Counted from the first letter of the stretch, positions 41,240-49,524 are shown. The stretch is DNA of 64,000 nt from Bradyrhizobium sp. AZCC 2176 (GCF_036924645.1 NZ_JAZHRX010000001.1:6661501-6725500); one strand, 5' to 3'. Numbers and translations: made by a program. The notes: generated by a model not told the origin, from the sequence alone.

Positions 41240-43090
41240 ATGCGCCGCACAACCCTGTTGCTGTCAGCCGGTCTGATCGCACTTGCCGCAGCCTCGGCGT
41301 CTGCGCAAAACGCCAGCCCGCGCAACCTGATCCTGTTCGTGCCGGACGGCCTGCGCGGGCGCATCGTGACGCCGCAGACCGCACCCGCGATGGCCGAAGT
41401 GCGCGACAAGGGCGTCAATTTCAAGAACTCGCATTCGCTGTTTCCGACCTTCACCATGGCGAACGGCTCGGCGATGGCCAGCGGCCATTACCTCGGCGAT
41501 ACCGGCACCTTCAGCAACACGATCTACACCGGCCGCCCCATCGCCCATTCCAACAACACCGTCACCCCGTTCCTCGAAGTCAATCCTGTCCTGCTCGAAG
41601 TCGACGAGCATTTTGGCGGCGACTACCTGAACGAAGAGACGCTTTTGAAGATGGCGCGCGAGAAGGGCTACAGCACCGCGGCCATCGGCAAGCACGGCCC
41701 CACCTTCATCTTCGACCATACCGACAAGGTCGGCGCGGCCGGGCTGCATTCGATCATCATCGACGACGCCACCGGCAGCAAGAACGGCGTTGCGCTGTCC
41801 GACGAAATGAAGGAGGCACTGACCAAGGCCAACCTGCCGGCGGCGACGCCCCCGCGCGGTGAAAACAGCAAGGCCGGCGACGCCAAGACGCCGGGCACCA
41901 CGACGGCCAATGTCGCGCAGCAGGCCTACATGGCCGACGTCGCAGCCAAGGTCGTGCTGCCGATGTTCAAGGCGCGCAACAAGCCGTTCGTGCTGGTGTT
42001 CTGGTCGCGCGATCCGGACGGCAGCCAGCACAATACCGGCGACAGCCTCAACACCATCACGCCGGGCATCAACGGACCGACCTCAATGGCCGGCATCAAG
42101 AATGCCGACAATAATCTGACGCAACTTCGCAAGGCGCTGGACGAACTGGGGCTTGCCGCGAACACCAACATCATCGTCTCCTCCGATCACGGCTTCTCGA
42201 CGATCTCGAAGGAAAGCAAGACCAGCCCCGCGGCAAAAATCTCCTACGAAGACACGCCGAAGGATTTTCTGCCGATGGGCTTTCTCGCCATAGATCTGGC
42301 GAAGGCGCTGGACCTGCCGCTGTTCGACCCCAACGACAAGAACGCGCGCGTCGCCGACAACGCCCATCCCAAGGCCGGCAATGGCTTGATCGGGAAGGAT
42401 CCCGCGAAACCGGATGTGGTGATCGCCACCAATGGCGGATCGGACCTGATCTATATCCCTGCTAAGGAACGCAAACTCGCGGACCGCACCATCAAGGCAC
42501 TGCTGCAACAGGACTACGTCAGCGGCCTCTTTGTCGATGACGAGCTGGGGAATTTCCCGGGCACGCTGCCGATGTCGCAGCTCGGCCTGAAGGGCAAGGC
42601 GGTCGTGCCGCACCCGTCGATCGTGGTCAATTTCCGCTCCTGGTCATCGGGATGCGACGAGCCGACCAACTGCTCGGTGCAGATTGCGGACACTGTGCTG
42701 CGCCAGGGCCAGGGCATGCATGGCAGCTTCAGCCGTGGCGATACCCTGAACTTCATGGCGGCGATCGGGCCCGACTTCAAATCGGGCTTTGTCGATCCCC
42801 TCCCCGTCAGCAACGCCGATGTCGGCGCCACCGCGGCCAGGCTCCTGGGGCTCACGCAAAAAGCCAACGGCAAGCTGATCGGCCGCGTGATGACCGAAGC
42901 GATGCCCAATGGCGCAACGCCAACCGCTTACACGGGCACCGTGAAGTCGAAACCGTCGGCGAACGGCCTGCGCACCGTGCTGAACTTCCAGCGCGTCGGC
43001 TCGCAACGCTATTTCGACGCGGCGGGTTTTCCCGGCCGCACGCTCGGGCTGGATGCGGAAAGCGGCAAACAGAAAACGGCGGGGAAATAA
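41240..43090 (+). CDS. Exported alkaline-phosphatase-superfamily phosphodiesterase/pyrophosphatase
   Basis: A 616-residue secreted protein with signal peptide (MRRTTLLLSAGLIALAAASA, cleaved near SAQ). The metal and nucleophile pattern of the type I phosphodiesterase/nucleotide pyrophosphatase fold is visible: FVPDGLRG, HSLFPTFTMANGSAMASGHY with Thr as candidate nucleophile, GKHGPTF, FWSRDPDGSQHN and VSSDHGFSTI. The long C-terminal part (about 380-616) carries two paired cysteines in SSGCDEPTNCS. It probably hydrolyses phosphodiesters in the periplasm. GGGGGAG stands seven bases before the ATG. The substrate is unknown. Confidence 0.85.
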   Translation: MRRTTLLLSAGLIALAAASASAQNASPRNLILFVPDGLRGRIVTPQTAPAMAEVRDKGVNFKNSHSLFPTFTMANGSAMASGHYLGDTGTFSNTIYTGRPIAHSNNTVTPFLEVNPVLLEVDEHFGGDYLNEETLLKMAREKGYSTAAIGKHGPTFIFDHTDKVGAAGLHSIIIDDATGSKNGVALSDEMKEALTKANLPAATPPRGENSKAGDAKTPGTTTANVAQQAYMADVAAKVVLPMFKARNKPFVLVFWSRDPDGSQHNTGDSLNTITPGINGPTSMAGIKNADNNLTQLRKALDELGLAANTNIIVSSDHGFSTISKESKTSPAAKISYEDTPKDFLPMGFLAIDLAKALDLPLFDPNDKNARVADNAHPKAGNGLIGKDPAKPDVVIATNGGSDLIYIPAKERKLADRTIKALLQQDYVSGLFVDDELGNFPGTLPMSQLGLKGKAVVPHPSIVVNFRSWSSGCDEPTNCSVQIADTVLRQGQGMHGSFSRGDTLNFMAAIGPDFKSGFVDPLPVSNADVGATAARLLGLTQKANGKLIGRVMTEAMPNGATPTAYTGTVKSKPSANGLRTVLNFQRVGSQRYFDAAGFPGRTLGLDAESGKQKTAGK

Positions 43091-43097
43091 CCCCGCC
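43073..43097 (-). terminator. Terminator for the leftward small genes
   Basis: Read leftward, GGCGGGG-TTATTT-CCCCGCC is a perfect 7-base stem followed by GTTTTC. It overlaps the end of the convergent phosphatase gene and would stop transcripts from the small genes at 43110-44466. Confidence 0.65.
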
Positions 43098-43109
43098 GCA
43101 TGTACCTGA

Positions 43110-43289
43110 CTATCCGATGCGCCAATGCCCCTTGTGGATGTCGAATTTCACCAGGCCTTCGTCGCGCATCTTCAGAAGCAGGGATTGGCAGGCTTCCTCA
43201 TTCGGCAGATTGGCACGCCGCATGAGTTGATAGGCCTTGAGCGGCTTCTCGCGAAGCGCATTCAGGATATTTTCGCGATCTTTCAGCAT
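43110..43289 (-). CDS. Small winged-helix-like protein
   Basis: A 59-residue protein: a start of MLKDRENILNALREKPLKAY, then QLMRRANLPNEEACQSLLLK and a final MRDEGLVKFDIHKGHWRIG segment. This has the helix-helix-turn-helix and beta-hairpin layout of a minimal winged helix (IL-x-A-L pattern, recognition helix, then LVKFD...WRIG wing). It resembles the small transcription-regulator-like proteins of rhizobia. It is followed by a terminator. The partner or target is unknown. Confidence 0.6.
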   Translation of the reverse strand: MLKDRENILNALREKPLKAYQLMRRANLPNEEACQSLLLKMRDEGLVKFDIHKGHWRIG

Positions 43290-43331
43290 GACTGGTCCTA
43301 AAATCCAAAACTGGCGTTCATGATGAACCGC

Positions 43332-43568
43332 TCAGGCGATGACGAGTTTGATCTGGCCATCTTCAAGATTTCCCGCCGCGAGCGCGTCGCGCGCCATCTT
43401 TTCGACAACCGACCAATTTGCGAGAAGATATTTTTGGGCCAGCGCCTTCGTCGGCAGCTCGGTTTGCAGAACGCAGCGCTGCCGCGCATTCCCGTTCGCG
43501 ATCTGAAAGGATACCGCCTGCGGCCCTTCGATGATCTCTTGTTCAGTGGGCTTGGCAGGTTTCCGCAT
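43332..43568 (-). CDS. Small conserved hypothetical protein
   Basis: A 78-residue protein with GPQAVSFQIANGNARQRCVLQ in the middle and WSVVEKMARDALAAGNLEDG near the end, then a short beta strand IKLVIA. It has no signal peptide or recognisable motif. It lies between other tiny leftward genes, 42 bases upstream of the small winged-helix gene, in a probable multi-gene transcript. Codon use is normal for the window. The function is unknown. Confidence 0.6.
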   Translation of the reverse strand: MRKPAKPTEQEIIEGPQAVSFQIANGNARQRCVLQTELPTKALAQKYLLANWSVVEKMARDALAAGNLEDGQIKLVIA

Positions 43569-43681
43569 TCGTTATTCCCTGTGAATGTCCGATTGAAATT
43601 GAGCCAAGCTGTCCGGATCGGCATCGCCCGCCGCACGTTGACCCGTCTCTTAGCTATTGCGAATGAGCGGCTAGCAGCCGG

Positions 43682-43831
43682 CTAGGACTGATCGTCCTCG
43701 GCCTCTGGAGAGCGTTTAGGCCTGTGATCCGCGGTCGGCTGTGTGTTGCGGACCGCCTCGGCCAGCATCAGACGCAACTCGTCCTTCGTCATCGGTGGTT
43801 GCCGCGTGGTCGATGATTTCCATTGTGCCAT
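43682..43831 (-). CDS. Very small hypothetical protein
   Basis: A 49-residue open frame: MAQWKSSTTRQPPMTKDELR, then LMLAEAVRNTQPTADHRPKR, and an acidic end. The helix TKDELRLMLAEAVRNT is amphipathic. It lacks a strong ribosome site and may be real or chance; its place among similar tiny leftward genes favours real. An internal ATG at codon 14 could be the true start. Confidence 0.35.
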   Translation of the reverse strand: MAQWKSSTTRQPPMTKDELRLMLAEAVRNTQPTADHRPKRSPEAEDDQS

Positions 43832-43862
43832 AAACGACTATATGGGGACGCCGGGGTGAGAT

Positions 43863-44012
43863 TTAAACCCCCTGACCCATCAGTGTCCCGACACGCCCTT
43901 CAGCATGTTCTGCGGCCAGCGGCAAAGGGACGGCCGTGTCCCGCCCGCAGGCCGGACAGACGAGCGCATGTGCATCCTTCTCCGTTTTGCAAAAGAAGCA
44001 AGTTTCCGGCAT
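43863..44012 (-). CDS. Tiny zinc-ribbon-like protein
   Basis: A 49-residue protein with CFFC at 5-8 and CPAC at 19-22, in the context METCFFCK-like start and LVCPACGRD, a four-cysteine ribbon that should bind one zinc. The tail is short and polar. The upstream sequence has a G-rich stretch ending GGCAGGG just before the ATG. It is the fourth of a run of tiny leftward genes. It could be a regulatory or protein-binding ribbon. No family was named. Confidence 0.55.
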   Translation of the reverse strand: MPETCFFCKTEKDAHALVCPACGRDTAVPLPLAAEHAEGRVGTLMGQGV

Positions 44013-44022
44013 CCCTGCCCCT

Positions 44023-44466
44023 CTAGTGTGCGACGTTGAGCAAAAATGTCGTCACAGTGCGACGTCCCTCGGAATCATGGACTTCCACGCGGACCAGATG
44101 TTCGCCCTGCGGGGCTTCGGCGTCCGGAATCTCGATGCCCGTCGGCTGGGCATAAGGCCTTATTCTCGACGTCAGATCGACGTTTGGCATTTTCAGGTAA
44201 GTCACGCGAAGCGAATCGAGATTGATCGTTGCACCGCCGAATCCCCGAAATTTGAGCTGCAGACGTAGCGGGGAACGCGCCTCACTGGCATCGGGGCCGG
44301 CAAGGTCGATACGCGGTCCGCGCGTGACGGCGCGAGCGACATGAACGCCTTTGGGCGTGGGAAGCTGCGCTTCTTCCGGCGTGATCAGGACAACGCCTGC
44401 TCGGGCGTCGGGCGGCTGCGTCGTCAAAATGAACGCCATCAAGAATACGGACCAAAAGACTTTCAC
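44023..44466 (-). CDS. Exported hypothetical protein
   Basis: A 147-residue protein with a signal peptide (FWSVFLMAFILTTQPPDARA). The mature part has VVLITPEEAQLPTPKGVHVA, RGPRIDLAGPDASEARSPLR, then a beta-rich region (LKFRGFGGATINLDSLRVTY, HLVRVEVHDSEGRRTVTTFL) like a small immunoglobulin-type fold. It probably lies in the periplasm or on the envelope. I do not recognise a named family. It is upstream of the tiny zinc-ribbon gene on the same strand, 10 bases apart, so they are probably co-transcribed. Confidence 0.65.
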   Translation of the reverse strand: MKVFWSVFLMAFILTTQPPDARAGVVLITPEEAQLPTPKGVHVARAVTRGPRIDLAGPDASEARSPLRLQLKFRGFGGATINLDSLRVTYLKMPNVDLTSRIRPYAQPTGIEIPDAEAPQGEHLVRVEVHDSEGRRTVTTFLLNVAH

Positions 44467-44599
44467 GAATGTGTTTCTCCAAAAGCGCTCACTCAGCGAA
44501 CCATCACCCTGGGAAACGATGACATCGCGCGCCTAGATGTAACGTCTGAAAAGCGCCAGGCGGCAAAGGGCCCGGGGTACCCAGGAAATTTACGCGCGC

Positions 44600-44946
44600 T
44601 CAGTTGCAGATCTCAATGTTTCCTCCACCTCCGCCTGATGGACCACCTGCGACGCCGGAGGCTCTGTATTCCACGCGGCATCCTTTTGCTACGGGCCGAC
44701 AACCGCCCTGACCGCAAACAACCTGACCTGAAGCTTGCGGCCTCGACGAAGAATTTTCTGATTTTGTCCGCTCCGGCAACTCGCGCTTCGACTTCGGCTC
44801 AATTCGCTTCGCACTCGGCTTTTTCACTTCAATCTTTTCGCACGTATTGTCGTCGCCAACCTCGTACCCTGCCCGGCAAGTGATCTTCGTGCAAAGGTCC
44901 CCATCGGCCTTGTAGCCATGGTCGCAAATCTTAGCAATGCGCGCAT
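44600..44946 (-). pseudogene. Decayed partial tandem copy of the caspase-family gene
   Basis: The last 90 codons read like the C-terminus of the gene at 45020: CDHGYKADGD, then ITCRAGYEVGDDNTCEKIEV, QASGQVVCGQGGCRPVAKGC and EICN at the end. The DNA just upstream of its ATG (44946) also matches the DNA upstream of the parent start (GTCGGTTTT, then CGATTTGGAA and a TTCTGATGCGCGC junction). The whole caspase and linker part is missing, and the remaining start is out of frame with the tail. It is a duplicated gene reduced by internal deletion, not expected to be functional. Confidence 0.75.
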
Positions 44947-45019
44947 CAGAAGACTTCCAAATCGGGGATAAAAACCGACGCTAGCAGAGTGGACATTGGA
45001 CGCACCAACCGCAGAGCGC

Positions 45020-46858
45020 TTAGTTGCAAACTTCGACATTGTTTAGATGAGTCCCGCCACCTGGATTCCTCACCCCGTTCGCTAATCGACAGCCTTTGGC
45101 AACAGGCCGGCAACCTTGCTGGGTGCATACCACTTGACCGGAAGCCTGTGGCTTTGTCTCCGAGGCTTCCGCCTTCGCACGTTCCGGCCTTTCGCGTTTC
45201 GGATCGTCGCGCTTCGCACTCGGCTTTTTCACTTCGATCTTTTCGCACGTATTGTCGTCGCCAACTTCGTACCCCGCCCGGCACGTAATCTTCGTGCAGC
45301 GATCGCCATCGGCCTTGAACCCATGGTCGCAAATGAGAGGGCAAACGCGCGTCGTTTTGCTCTTGACGACATCGAGGGCATCGACGCTCGCAACCTTGAT
45401 CTCCAGCTTCATCCCCGTGTGCTTGTTGAACAGATCGAGCGAGCGCTGCGAGGCCGCATTCCAGTTGCCGTCAACCGCACCGGTGTTGCAGCCGACGCGG
45501 CGCAGTTCGGCCTGTAGCGAACGGGGAAGATCGACGGCCTTCGGCTGATCGGATTGGTCCGCCGGCGGCGTCAGCGCGGCGATTTTGCTTTCGCCGCCCC
45601 TCTTCGCAGCCGGGTCCTTTTCCTCCTCGGCGGCTTTCAACCGCGCGGCCTCCGCAGCCTTGGCTTCCTCGGCGGCTGCTTTCGCGCGGTCGGCTTCGGC
45701 AAGTTTTGCTTCTGCAGCGGCCTTCGCTCGCTCGGCTTCCGCGACCTTGGCCTCTTCGGCCTTTTTCGCCTTCTCGGCCGCGATGCGGGCTTTCTCGGCG
45801 GCTTTGGCTTGCTCGGCCGCCTTGGCCTGCTCCGCGGCCCTGGCGCCTTCGATGGCCAGTCGCGCCTGCTCGTCCTGGGCCGCCTTGGCCTTGTTCGTGG
45901 CCTCGATGCGCGCGGCCTCAGCCGCCAGCTTGTCACGCTGCGCCTTGGCAAGTGCCGTGAAGAAGCCGGACGGATATTTCTCGATGAAAGCATCCCACAC
46001 CGGCTTGGTGCCGACCTGAAGCGCAAATTCGTAATACCGCTGCATGGTGGCATCGTGATCGGTCGATGCGGCGGCCGGGGCTGCAGGCGCGGCGGGCACG
46101 AGCGTCACGTCGTTGCCGCCCAATGATCCGTAAACGAACGGCTCCTGTGCATTGCCCGTTGCTTTCAACACATCGTCGCGGACGAAGCCAAATGCCTTGC
46201 GAAGATCAAGTCCCGGCTTGGCAAGATGGTTGACCAGCGCGGCCGCAAACGGACTGTTCTTGCTATCGCCATCGGATGCGGTCGATCCCGCCTTCGCCGC
46301 AAAGGCGATCATGGTGTTGGGGCTGGAAGGCTCGACCTTGGCGAGCCCGCGGCCGATCGCGCGCGAGGCGATCGTCCGCTTCATGCTTTTTGCGAACGGG
46401 TTATCCCGGCAGGCATCGAGGATGACCAGCCGCAATTGCTTGGCCGGCTCTACAGCAAATAACACACGATCGAGCGGCAGCGTCTCGTCCAAGACATCGG
46501 AGTCCGTCTCGAGCGTGGCGTCGATCGGAATCAGATAGTTGGTGCCATCCAACTCGATGCCGTGGCCGGCGTAATAAACCACGGCGACATCCGCATCGCG
46601 GCTCCGGTTGCCGAACTCGCGCAGCGTCTTGCGCAACTCGCCGACGGTCAGGTTCAGCTTGGACTCGACCGTGTCGAAGCCTGCGGACTTGAACATCGAC
46701 GCAACCGCCGCCGCATCGTTCGCGGGATTGCTGAGCTTGGCGACATTCCGGTAAGCCGAATTGCCGATCACCAGCGCAACGCGCTTCTCGGCAAACGCTG
46801 GCTGGCCAGCCAGCAAAGTCAGCCAGGCCGTCAGGACCACCCCCAAAAACGCGCGCAT
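45020..46858 (-). CDS. Caspase-family (peptidase C14) secreted protein
   Basis: A 612-residue exported protein. The signal peptide is LGVVLTAWLTLLAGQPAFA. The caspase-like domain (about 25-255) begins KRVALVIGNSAYRNVAKLSN and has the catalytic dyad His99 in YYAGHGIE and Cys150 in LDACRDNPF. A long alanine- and lysine-rich helix (AEQAKAAEKARIAAEKAKKA type, about 320-430) follows. Then comes a peptidoglycan-binding-like unit (LQAELRRVGCNTGAVDGNWN) and a cysteine-rich tail. ATG 46858 gives the signal peptide; the frame is open upstream without coding character. Such orthocaspase proteins are proteases after Arg/Lys or toxins in other bacteria, and the target here is unknown. A CRP-type site precedes the gene, and a decayed tandem copy follows. 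Confidence 0.85.
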   Translation of the reverse strand: MRAFLGVVLTAWLTLLAGQPAFAEKRVALVIGNSAYRNVAKLSNPANDAAAVASMFKSAGFDTVESKLNLTVGELRKTLREFGNRSRDADVAVVYYAGHGIELDGTNYLIPIDATLETDSDVLDETLPLDRVLFAVEPAKQLRLVILDACRDNPFAKSMKRTIASRAIGRGLAKVEPSSPNTMIAFAAKAGSTASDGDSKNSPFAAALVNHLAKPGLDLRKAFGFVRDDVLKATGNAQEPFVYGSLGGNDVTLVPAAPAAPAAASTDHDATMQRYYEFALQVGTKPVWDAFIEKYPSGFFTALAKAQRDKLAAEAARIEATNKAKAAQDEQARLAIEGARAAEQAKAAEQAKAAEKARIAAEKAKKAEEAKVAEAERAKAAAEAKLAEADRAKAAAEEAKAAEAARLKAAEEEKDPAAKRGGESKIAALTPPADQSDQPKAVDLPRSLQAELRRVGCNTGAVDGNWNAASQRSLDLFNKHTGMKLEIKVASVDALDVVKSKTTRVCPLICDHGFKADGDRCTKITCRAGYEVGDDNTCEKIEVKKPSAKRDDPKRERPERAKAEASETKPQASGQVVCTQQGCRPVAKGCRLANGVRNPGGGTHLNNVEVCN

Positions 46859-46941
46859 CAGAAAATTTCCAAATCGGCAATGAAAACCGACACTAGCATC
46901 GAATTTAACGGTCACAATACGTAGGAATGCCGAGCGGTTAA

Positions 46942-46957
46942 TGTGATCTATATCACA
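46942..46957. promoter_or_regulatory. CRP/FNR-type palindrome upstream of the caspase gene
   Basis: TGTGA-TCTATA-TCACA is a perfect match to the CRP consensus TGTGA-N6-TCACA. It lies 84 bases upstream of the leftward caspase ATG, a usual activator distance. The match is to the E. coli consensus. Alphaproteobacterial CRP/FNR members may prefer variants. Confidence 0.55.
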
Positions 46958-47184
46958 GTCCTCCGCCATAGCTTTCACTGACCCAAGCGTCGACCCGCTC
47001 GGCACGCGTCCAAAACGCCGCAAAACGCGCTGCGCGCAAAAACGAATTTCATCAGCCGGTTCAACGTGATTTGCGTCGTCCAGATTGCGCGGCGAAAATA
47101 TACGGCTTCCACCGCAGGCCAAATCAGCTCCATAACTCCGCCCGTCTCGCGGCAGATGAGGGGCGTTGGCCATCGTCACGAACG

Positions 47185-47510
47185 GGCGGTGAGATGCGAT
47201 GGACGCTGATGGCGCGCTAGACGTACGCGCCGGAGGCGTACGGCGAAGTCGTGTGGTTCGGGCGCCGCGGTGCTGGCGTTAAGTCCCAGGAGAGGCGAAG
47301 CTTCTCGGGGGCGACGGAGGCAACAGAGCCGTTCTCCGGGAAGAGCACGAAGTAAGCCGTAAAGCCATTGCGCAGGGAAGGCCGGAATGCTCCCGCTGCC
47401 CTGTATGCTCGTGTGCAGTTTTGTTTGCGCAAATCGCACGCGAGACCGCGGGTGCAGCAAGCACCCGGTCTTCCCTGCGCCCTCTATTTCGAAGAGGGCC
47501 AAACGAAGAT
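47185..47510. repeat. Dispersed degenerate repeat of Bradyrhizobium type
   Basis: Every frame is open for long stretches here, but none shows a family. I recall the leftward reading (AGKTGCLLHPRSRVRFAQT, then SLRNGFTAYFVLFPE in another frame) as recurring in many Bradyrhizobium genomes as spurious ORFs. The repeat therefore sits between the caspase promoter region and the neighbouring palindrome. Recognition is from memory, without a search. Confidence 0.5.
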
Positions 47511-47560
47511 CAAACCTCGGACGCAATGCGCCGCGAGATCGCGAAAGTATGTCTGCCATA

Positions 47561-47641
47561 GGATGGGTAGAGCGAAGCGAAACCCATCGTCACTCGTCAC
47601 ACGCATCAGCATTGATGGGTATCGCTTCGCTCCACCCATCC
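47561..47641. repeat. REP-like palindromic element
   Basis: GGATGGGTAGAGCGAAGCGA continues to AACCCATC (47561-47588), and the inverted arm begins GATGGGTATCGCTTCGC and ends CCACCCATCC (47614-47641), separated by 25 bases. A large imperfect hairpin of this type is common between rhizobial genes. Confidence 0.7.
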
Positions 47642-47652
47642 TGCAAAGCTAC

Positions 47653-47680
47653 AAAAAAACGGCGGGAAATGACCCCGCCA
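47653..47680 (-). terminator. Rho-independent terminator of the DUF-like gene at 47709
   Basis: Read leftward, GGCGGGG, a short loop and CCCGCC form a 6-base GC stem, followed by GTTTTTTT. It lies 29 bases beyond the stop of the leftward gene. Confidence 0.75.
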
Positions 47681-47708
47681 TCTTCAGATCAGTGATCGGT
47701 AGATGAAC

Positions 47709-48296
47709 CTACAGCATCCCCATGTCCAGCATGCCCGGCAGTTGCGCTAGCGGAAGAGCGGCGGCGCCGATCAGCGTTGCGACCAGTGCCGTGAGGCGGT
47801 GGTTGATGCGGCGCTTGCCGCGCATCTGGCTGGCAAGCCATTCCAGCACCTTGGTATCGATCTTGGCGGCCTGCGTCGGCGCCCAGCTCTCGATGTCGGT
47901 GTCGGGCGACAGCGCGACCGTGCGCGGCGGCACCGGCAGGCCGGACTCGGACGCCGCATGATGGGCGACCGCCTTGGCCAAGAGATCGTCGAACCGTCCG
48001 TCGTCGGTACGCTCGGCGGCGGCATCGCTGATTTCAAACAGCGCCTCGACTTCGGCGCGGCTCACCGGCTGATGCTCGACCGCGCTGACGGTCAGGATGC
48101 GTACGCACCAGGCGGCGTCGTCGGCATCGAGTGCGCGGGAAAAATGGATACGGCCCCTGGTGGTGGGGCCCTCGCCGGTGATCACGCCGTCGCGCACGAT
48201 GGTGAGCGCGTGCGCCGCGGTCCGGCGGCAGGACGGTTGCGGGACGTCGGACGTCTCAGTCGACGTTTCAGCGGCTTTGGCAGTCGGGGCAGGCAT
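47709..48296 (-). CDS. Hypothetical protein with C-terminal membrane helix
   Basis: A 195-residue protein. The body (about 30-165) is acidic and helical (SRALDADDAAWCVRILTVSA, VSRAEVEALFEISDAAAERT, FDDLLAKAVAHHAA) and ends in INHRLTALVATLIGAAALPL, one membrane helix. ATG 48296 is chosen; the frame opens at a TTG 15 bases upstream. It is followed by a terminator. Proteins of this type seem common in Bradyrhizobium, with unknown function. There is no operon partner. Confidence 0.65.
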   Translation of the reverse strand: MPAPTAKAAETSTETSDVPQPSCRRTAAHALTIVRDGVITGEGPTTRGRIHFSRALDADDAAWCVRILTVSAVEHQPVSRAEVEALFEISDAAAERTDDGRFDDLLAKAVAHHAASESGLPVPPRTVALSPDTDIESWAPTQAAKIDTKVLEWLASQMRGKRRINHRLTALVATLIGAAALPLAQLPGMLDMGML

Positions 48297-48675
48297 AGTT
48301 GCACTTCTCAATTTCTTTTTTCAGGTCCAGCATTTCCATACGGGGCATGAACGAGCGGTTAACGATTCGAAACTGGCATTCCCTGATTTTTACATGGTTG
48401 CCAATTGGTCGCTGTGAGGTCAGTCACGGTTCAGATGGCAAAACCGGCCGGGCGTGATGCGGGCGATAAAAGGCAATATCGGGGCAGACAAGGGAGATCG
48501 CGGCGCCGTTGCGGTTTTTTCGTCGCAGAGGCATGGATCGCAAGAAGGTGCTAGAAGTTCCGGGCTTGCGGAGAAGGATCTCACCTTTTACGTGAACCAG
48601 TTCCTTTAACCCCCGTCAGGCTCTATAATCTCCGCAACAAATTCTCCTGTAACTAGAATAAGATGAGGTCAGACC
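48297..48675. other. Divergent promoter region before the peroxiredoxin gene
   Basis: No gene is evident. TATAAT occurs at 48624-48629, 46 bases before the peroxiredoxin ATG, in an AT-richer stretch and would suit a -10 box; the -35 region is not clear. GATGAGG lies close before the ATG. The left part would hold the promoter of the leftward hypothetical gene. Confidence 0.4.
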
Positions 48676-49335
48676 ATGGCACTCCAGATTGGCGCAACCG
48701 CCCCCGATTTCGAAGCCCAGACCACCGAGGGAAAGATCAAATTCCACGACTGGATCGGCAATAGCTGGGCGCTTTTGTTCTCGCACCCGAAGGATTTCAC
48801 GCCGGTTTGTACCACCGAACTCGGCGCTCTCGCGAAGTTGAAGCCGGAATTCGACAAGCGCGGCGTCAAGCTGATGGGTCTGAGCGTCGATCCCGTCGAC
48901 AGGCATGCGAAATGGTCCGAGGACATCCAGGAGACGCAAGGTGCCGCGCCGAACTATCCGATGATCGGCGACACCGATTTCAACGTCTCCAAGCTCTACG
49001 ACATGCTCCCCGCCTCCACCTCGGGCGATCCGCTCACGCGCACGCCCGCCGACAACCAGACCGTCCGCAACGTGTTCGTCATCGGTCCGGACAAGAAGAT
49101 CAAGCTGGTGCTGGTCTATCCAATGACGACCGGGCGCAATTTCGCGGAAATCCTGCGCGCGATCGATTCCCTGCAGATGACGGCCAAGCATCGCGTCGCG
49201 ACGCCCGCCGACTGGAAGCAGGGCGAGGACGTCATCATTGCCGGCTCGGTCAGCGACGACGAGGCGAAGACGATCTATCCGGCCGGCTGGAAGGCGCCGA
49301 AGCCCTACATCCGGATCGTGCCGCAGCCGAAGTGA
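48676..49335 (+). CDS. 1-Cys peroxiredoxin (Prx6 type)
   Basis: A 219-residue peroxiredoxin. The peroxidatic Cys45 lies in HPKDFTPVCTTELG, the Prx6-type signature. No resolving cysteine follows, and VLVYPMTTGRNFAEILRAID and ATPADWKQGEDVII are typical of the C-terminal dimer domain. It reduces hydrogen peroxide and organic hydroperoxides in the cytoplasm using an external reductant. The length fits the family. An IS110 insertion begins about 100-190 bases downstream without touching the gene. Confidence 0.92.
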   Translation: MALQIGATAPDFEAQTTEGKIKFHDWIGNSWALLFSHPKDFTPVCTTELGALAKLKPEFDKRGVKLMGLSVDPVDRHAKWSEDIQETQGAAPNYPMIGDTDFNVSKLYDMLPASTSGDPLTRTPADNQTVRNVFVIGPDKKIKLVLVYPMTTGRNFAEILRAIDSLQMTAKHRVATPADWKQGEDVIIAGSVSDDEAKTIYPAGWKAPKPYIRIVPQPK

Positions 49336-49377
49336 TGGCGTAGCTGCTGTCGTAGATGGGGTAACGGGCCCGGGTCT

Positions 49378-49447
49378 GCCCTCCAAGCAAGCCGCGCTTG
49401 CTACGGCGCTATTTGATGGCGCGCTGCGCGCGGCTTGCTTGGAGGGC
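49378..49447. repeat. Large palindrome upstream of the IS110 transposase
   Basis: Two 19-base arms (GCCCTCCAAGCAAGCCGCG at 49378-49396 and its exact inverse at 49429-49447) enclose 32 bases. IS110-family elements often insert at such palindromes, so it may be the target rather than part of the element. Confidence 0.7.
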
Positions 49448-49524
49448 GGGCGGTCGTCCCTCACATTGATGGTGTGACGGAGTCGAGGGATGAGCCTCGC
49501 TCCAAACATCGAGGAGAGACGACC

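Noticed and set aside
45020..46858. Caspase protein as part of an antiphage defence system
   Set aside because: It has a signal peptide and a periplasmic-type tail, and no CBASS, TPR or Avs partner is next to it.
47176..47559. Leftward 127-codon frame upstream of the caspase gene
   Set aside because: It lies in a dispersed repeat where several frames are open. I recall such readings recurring as false genes in related genomes.
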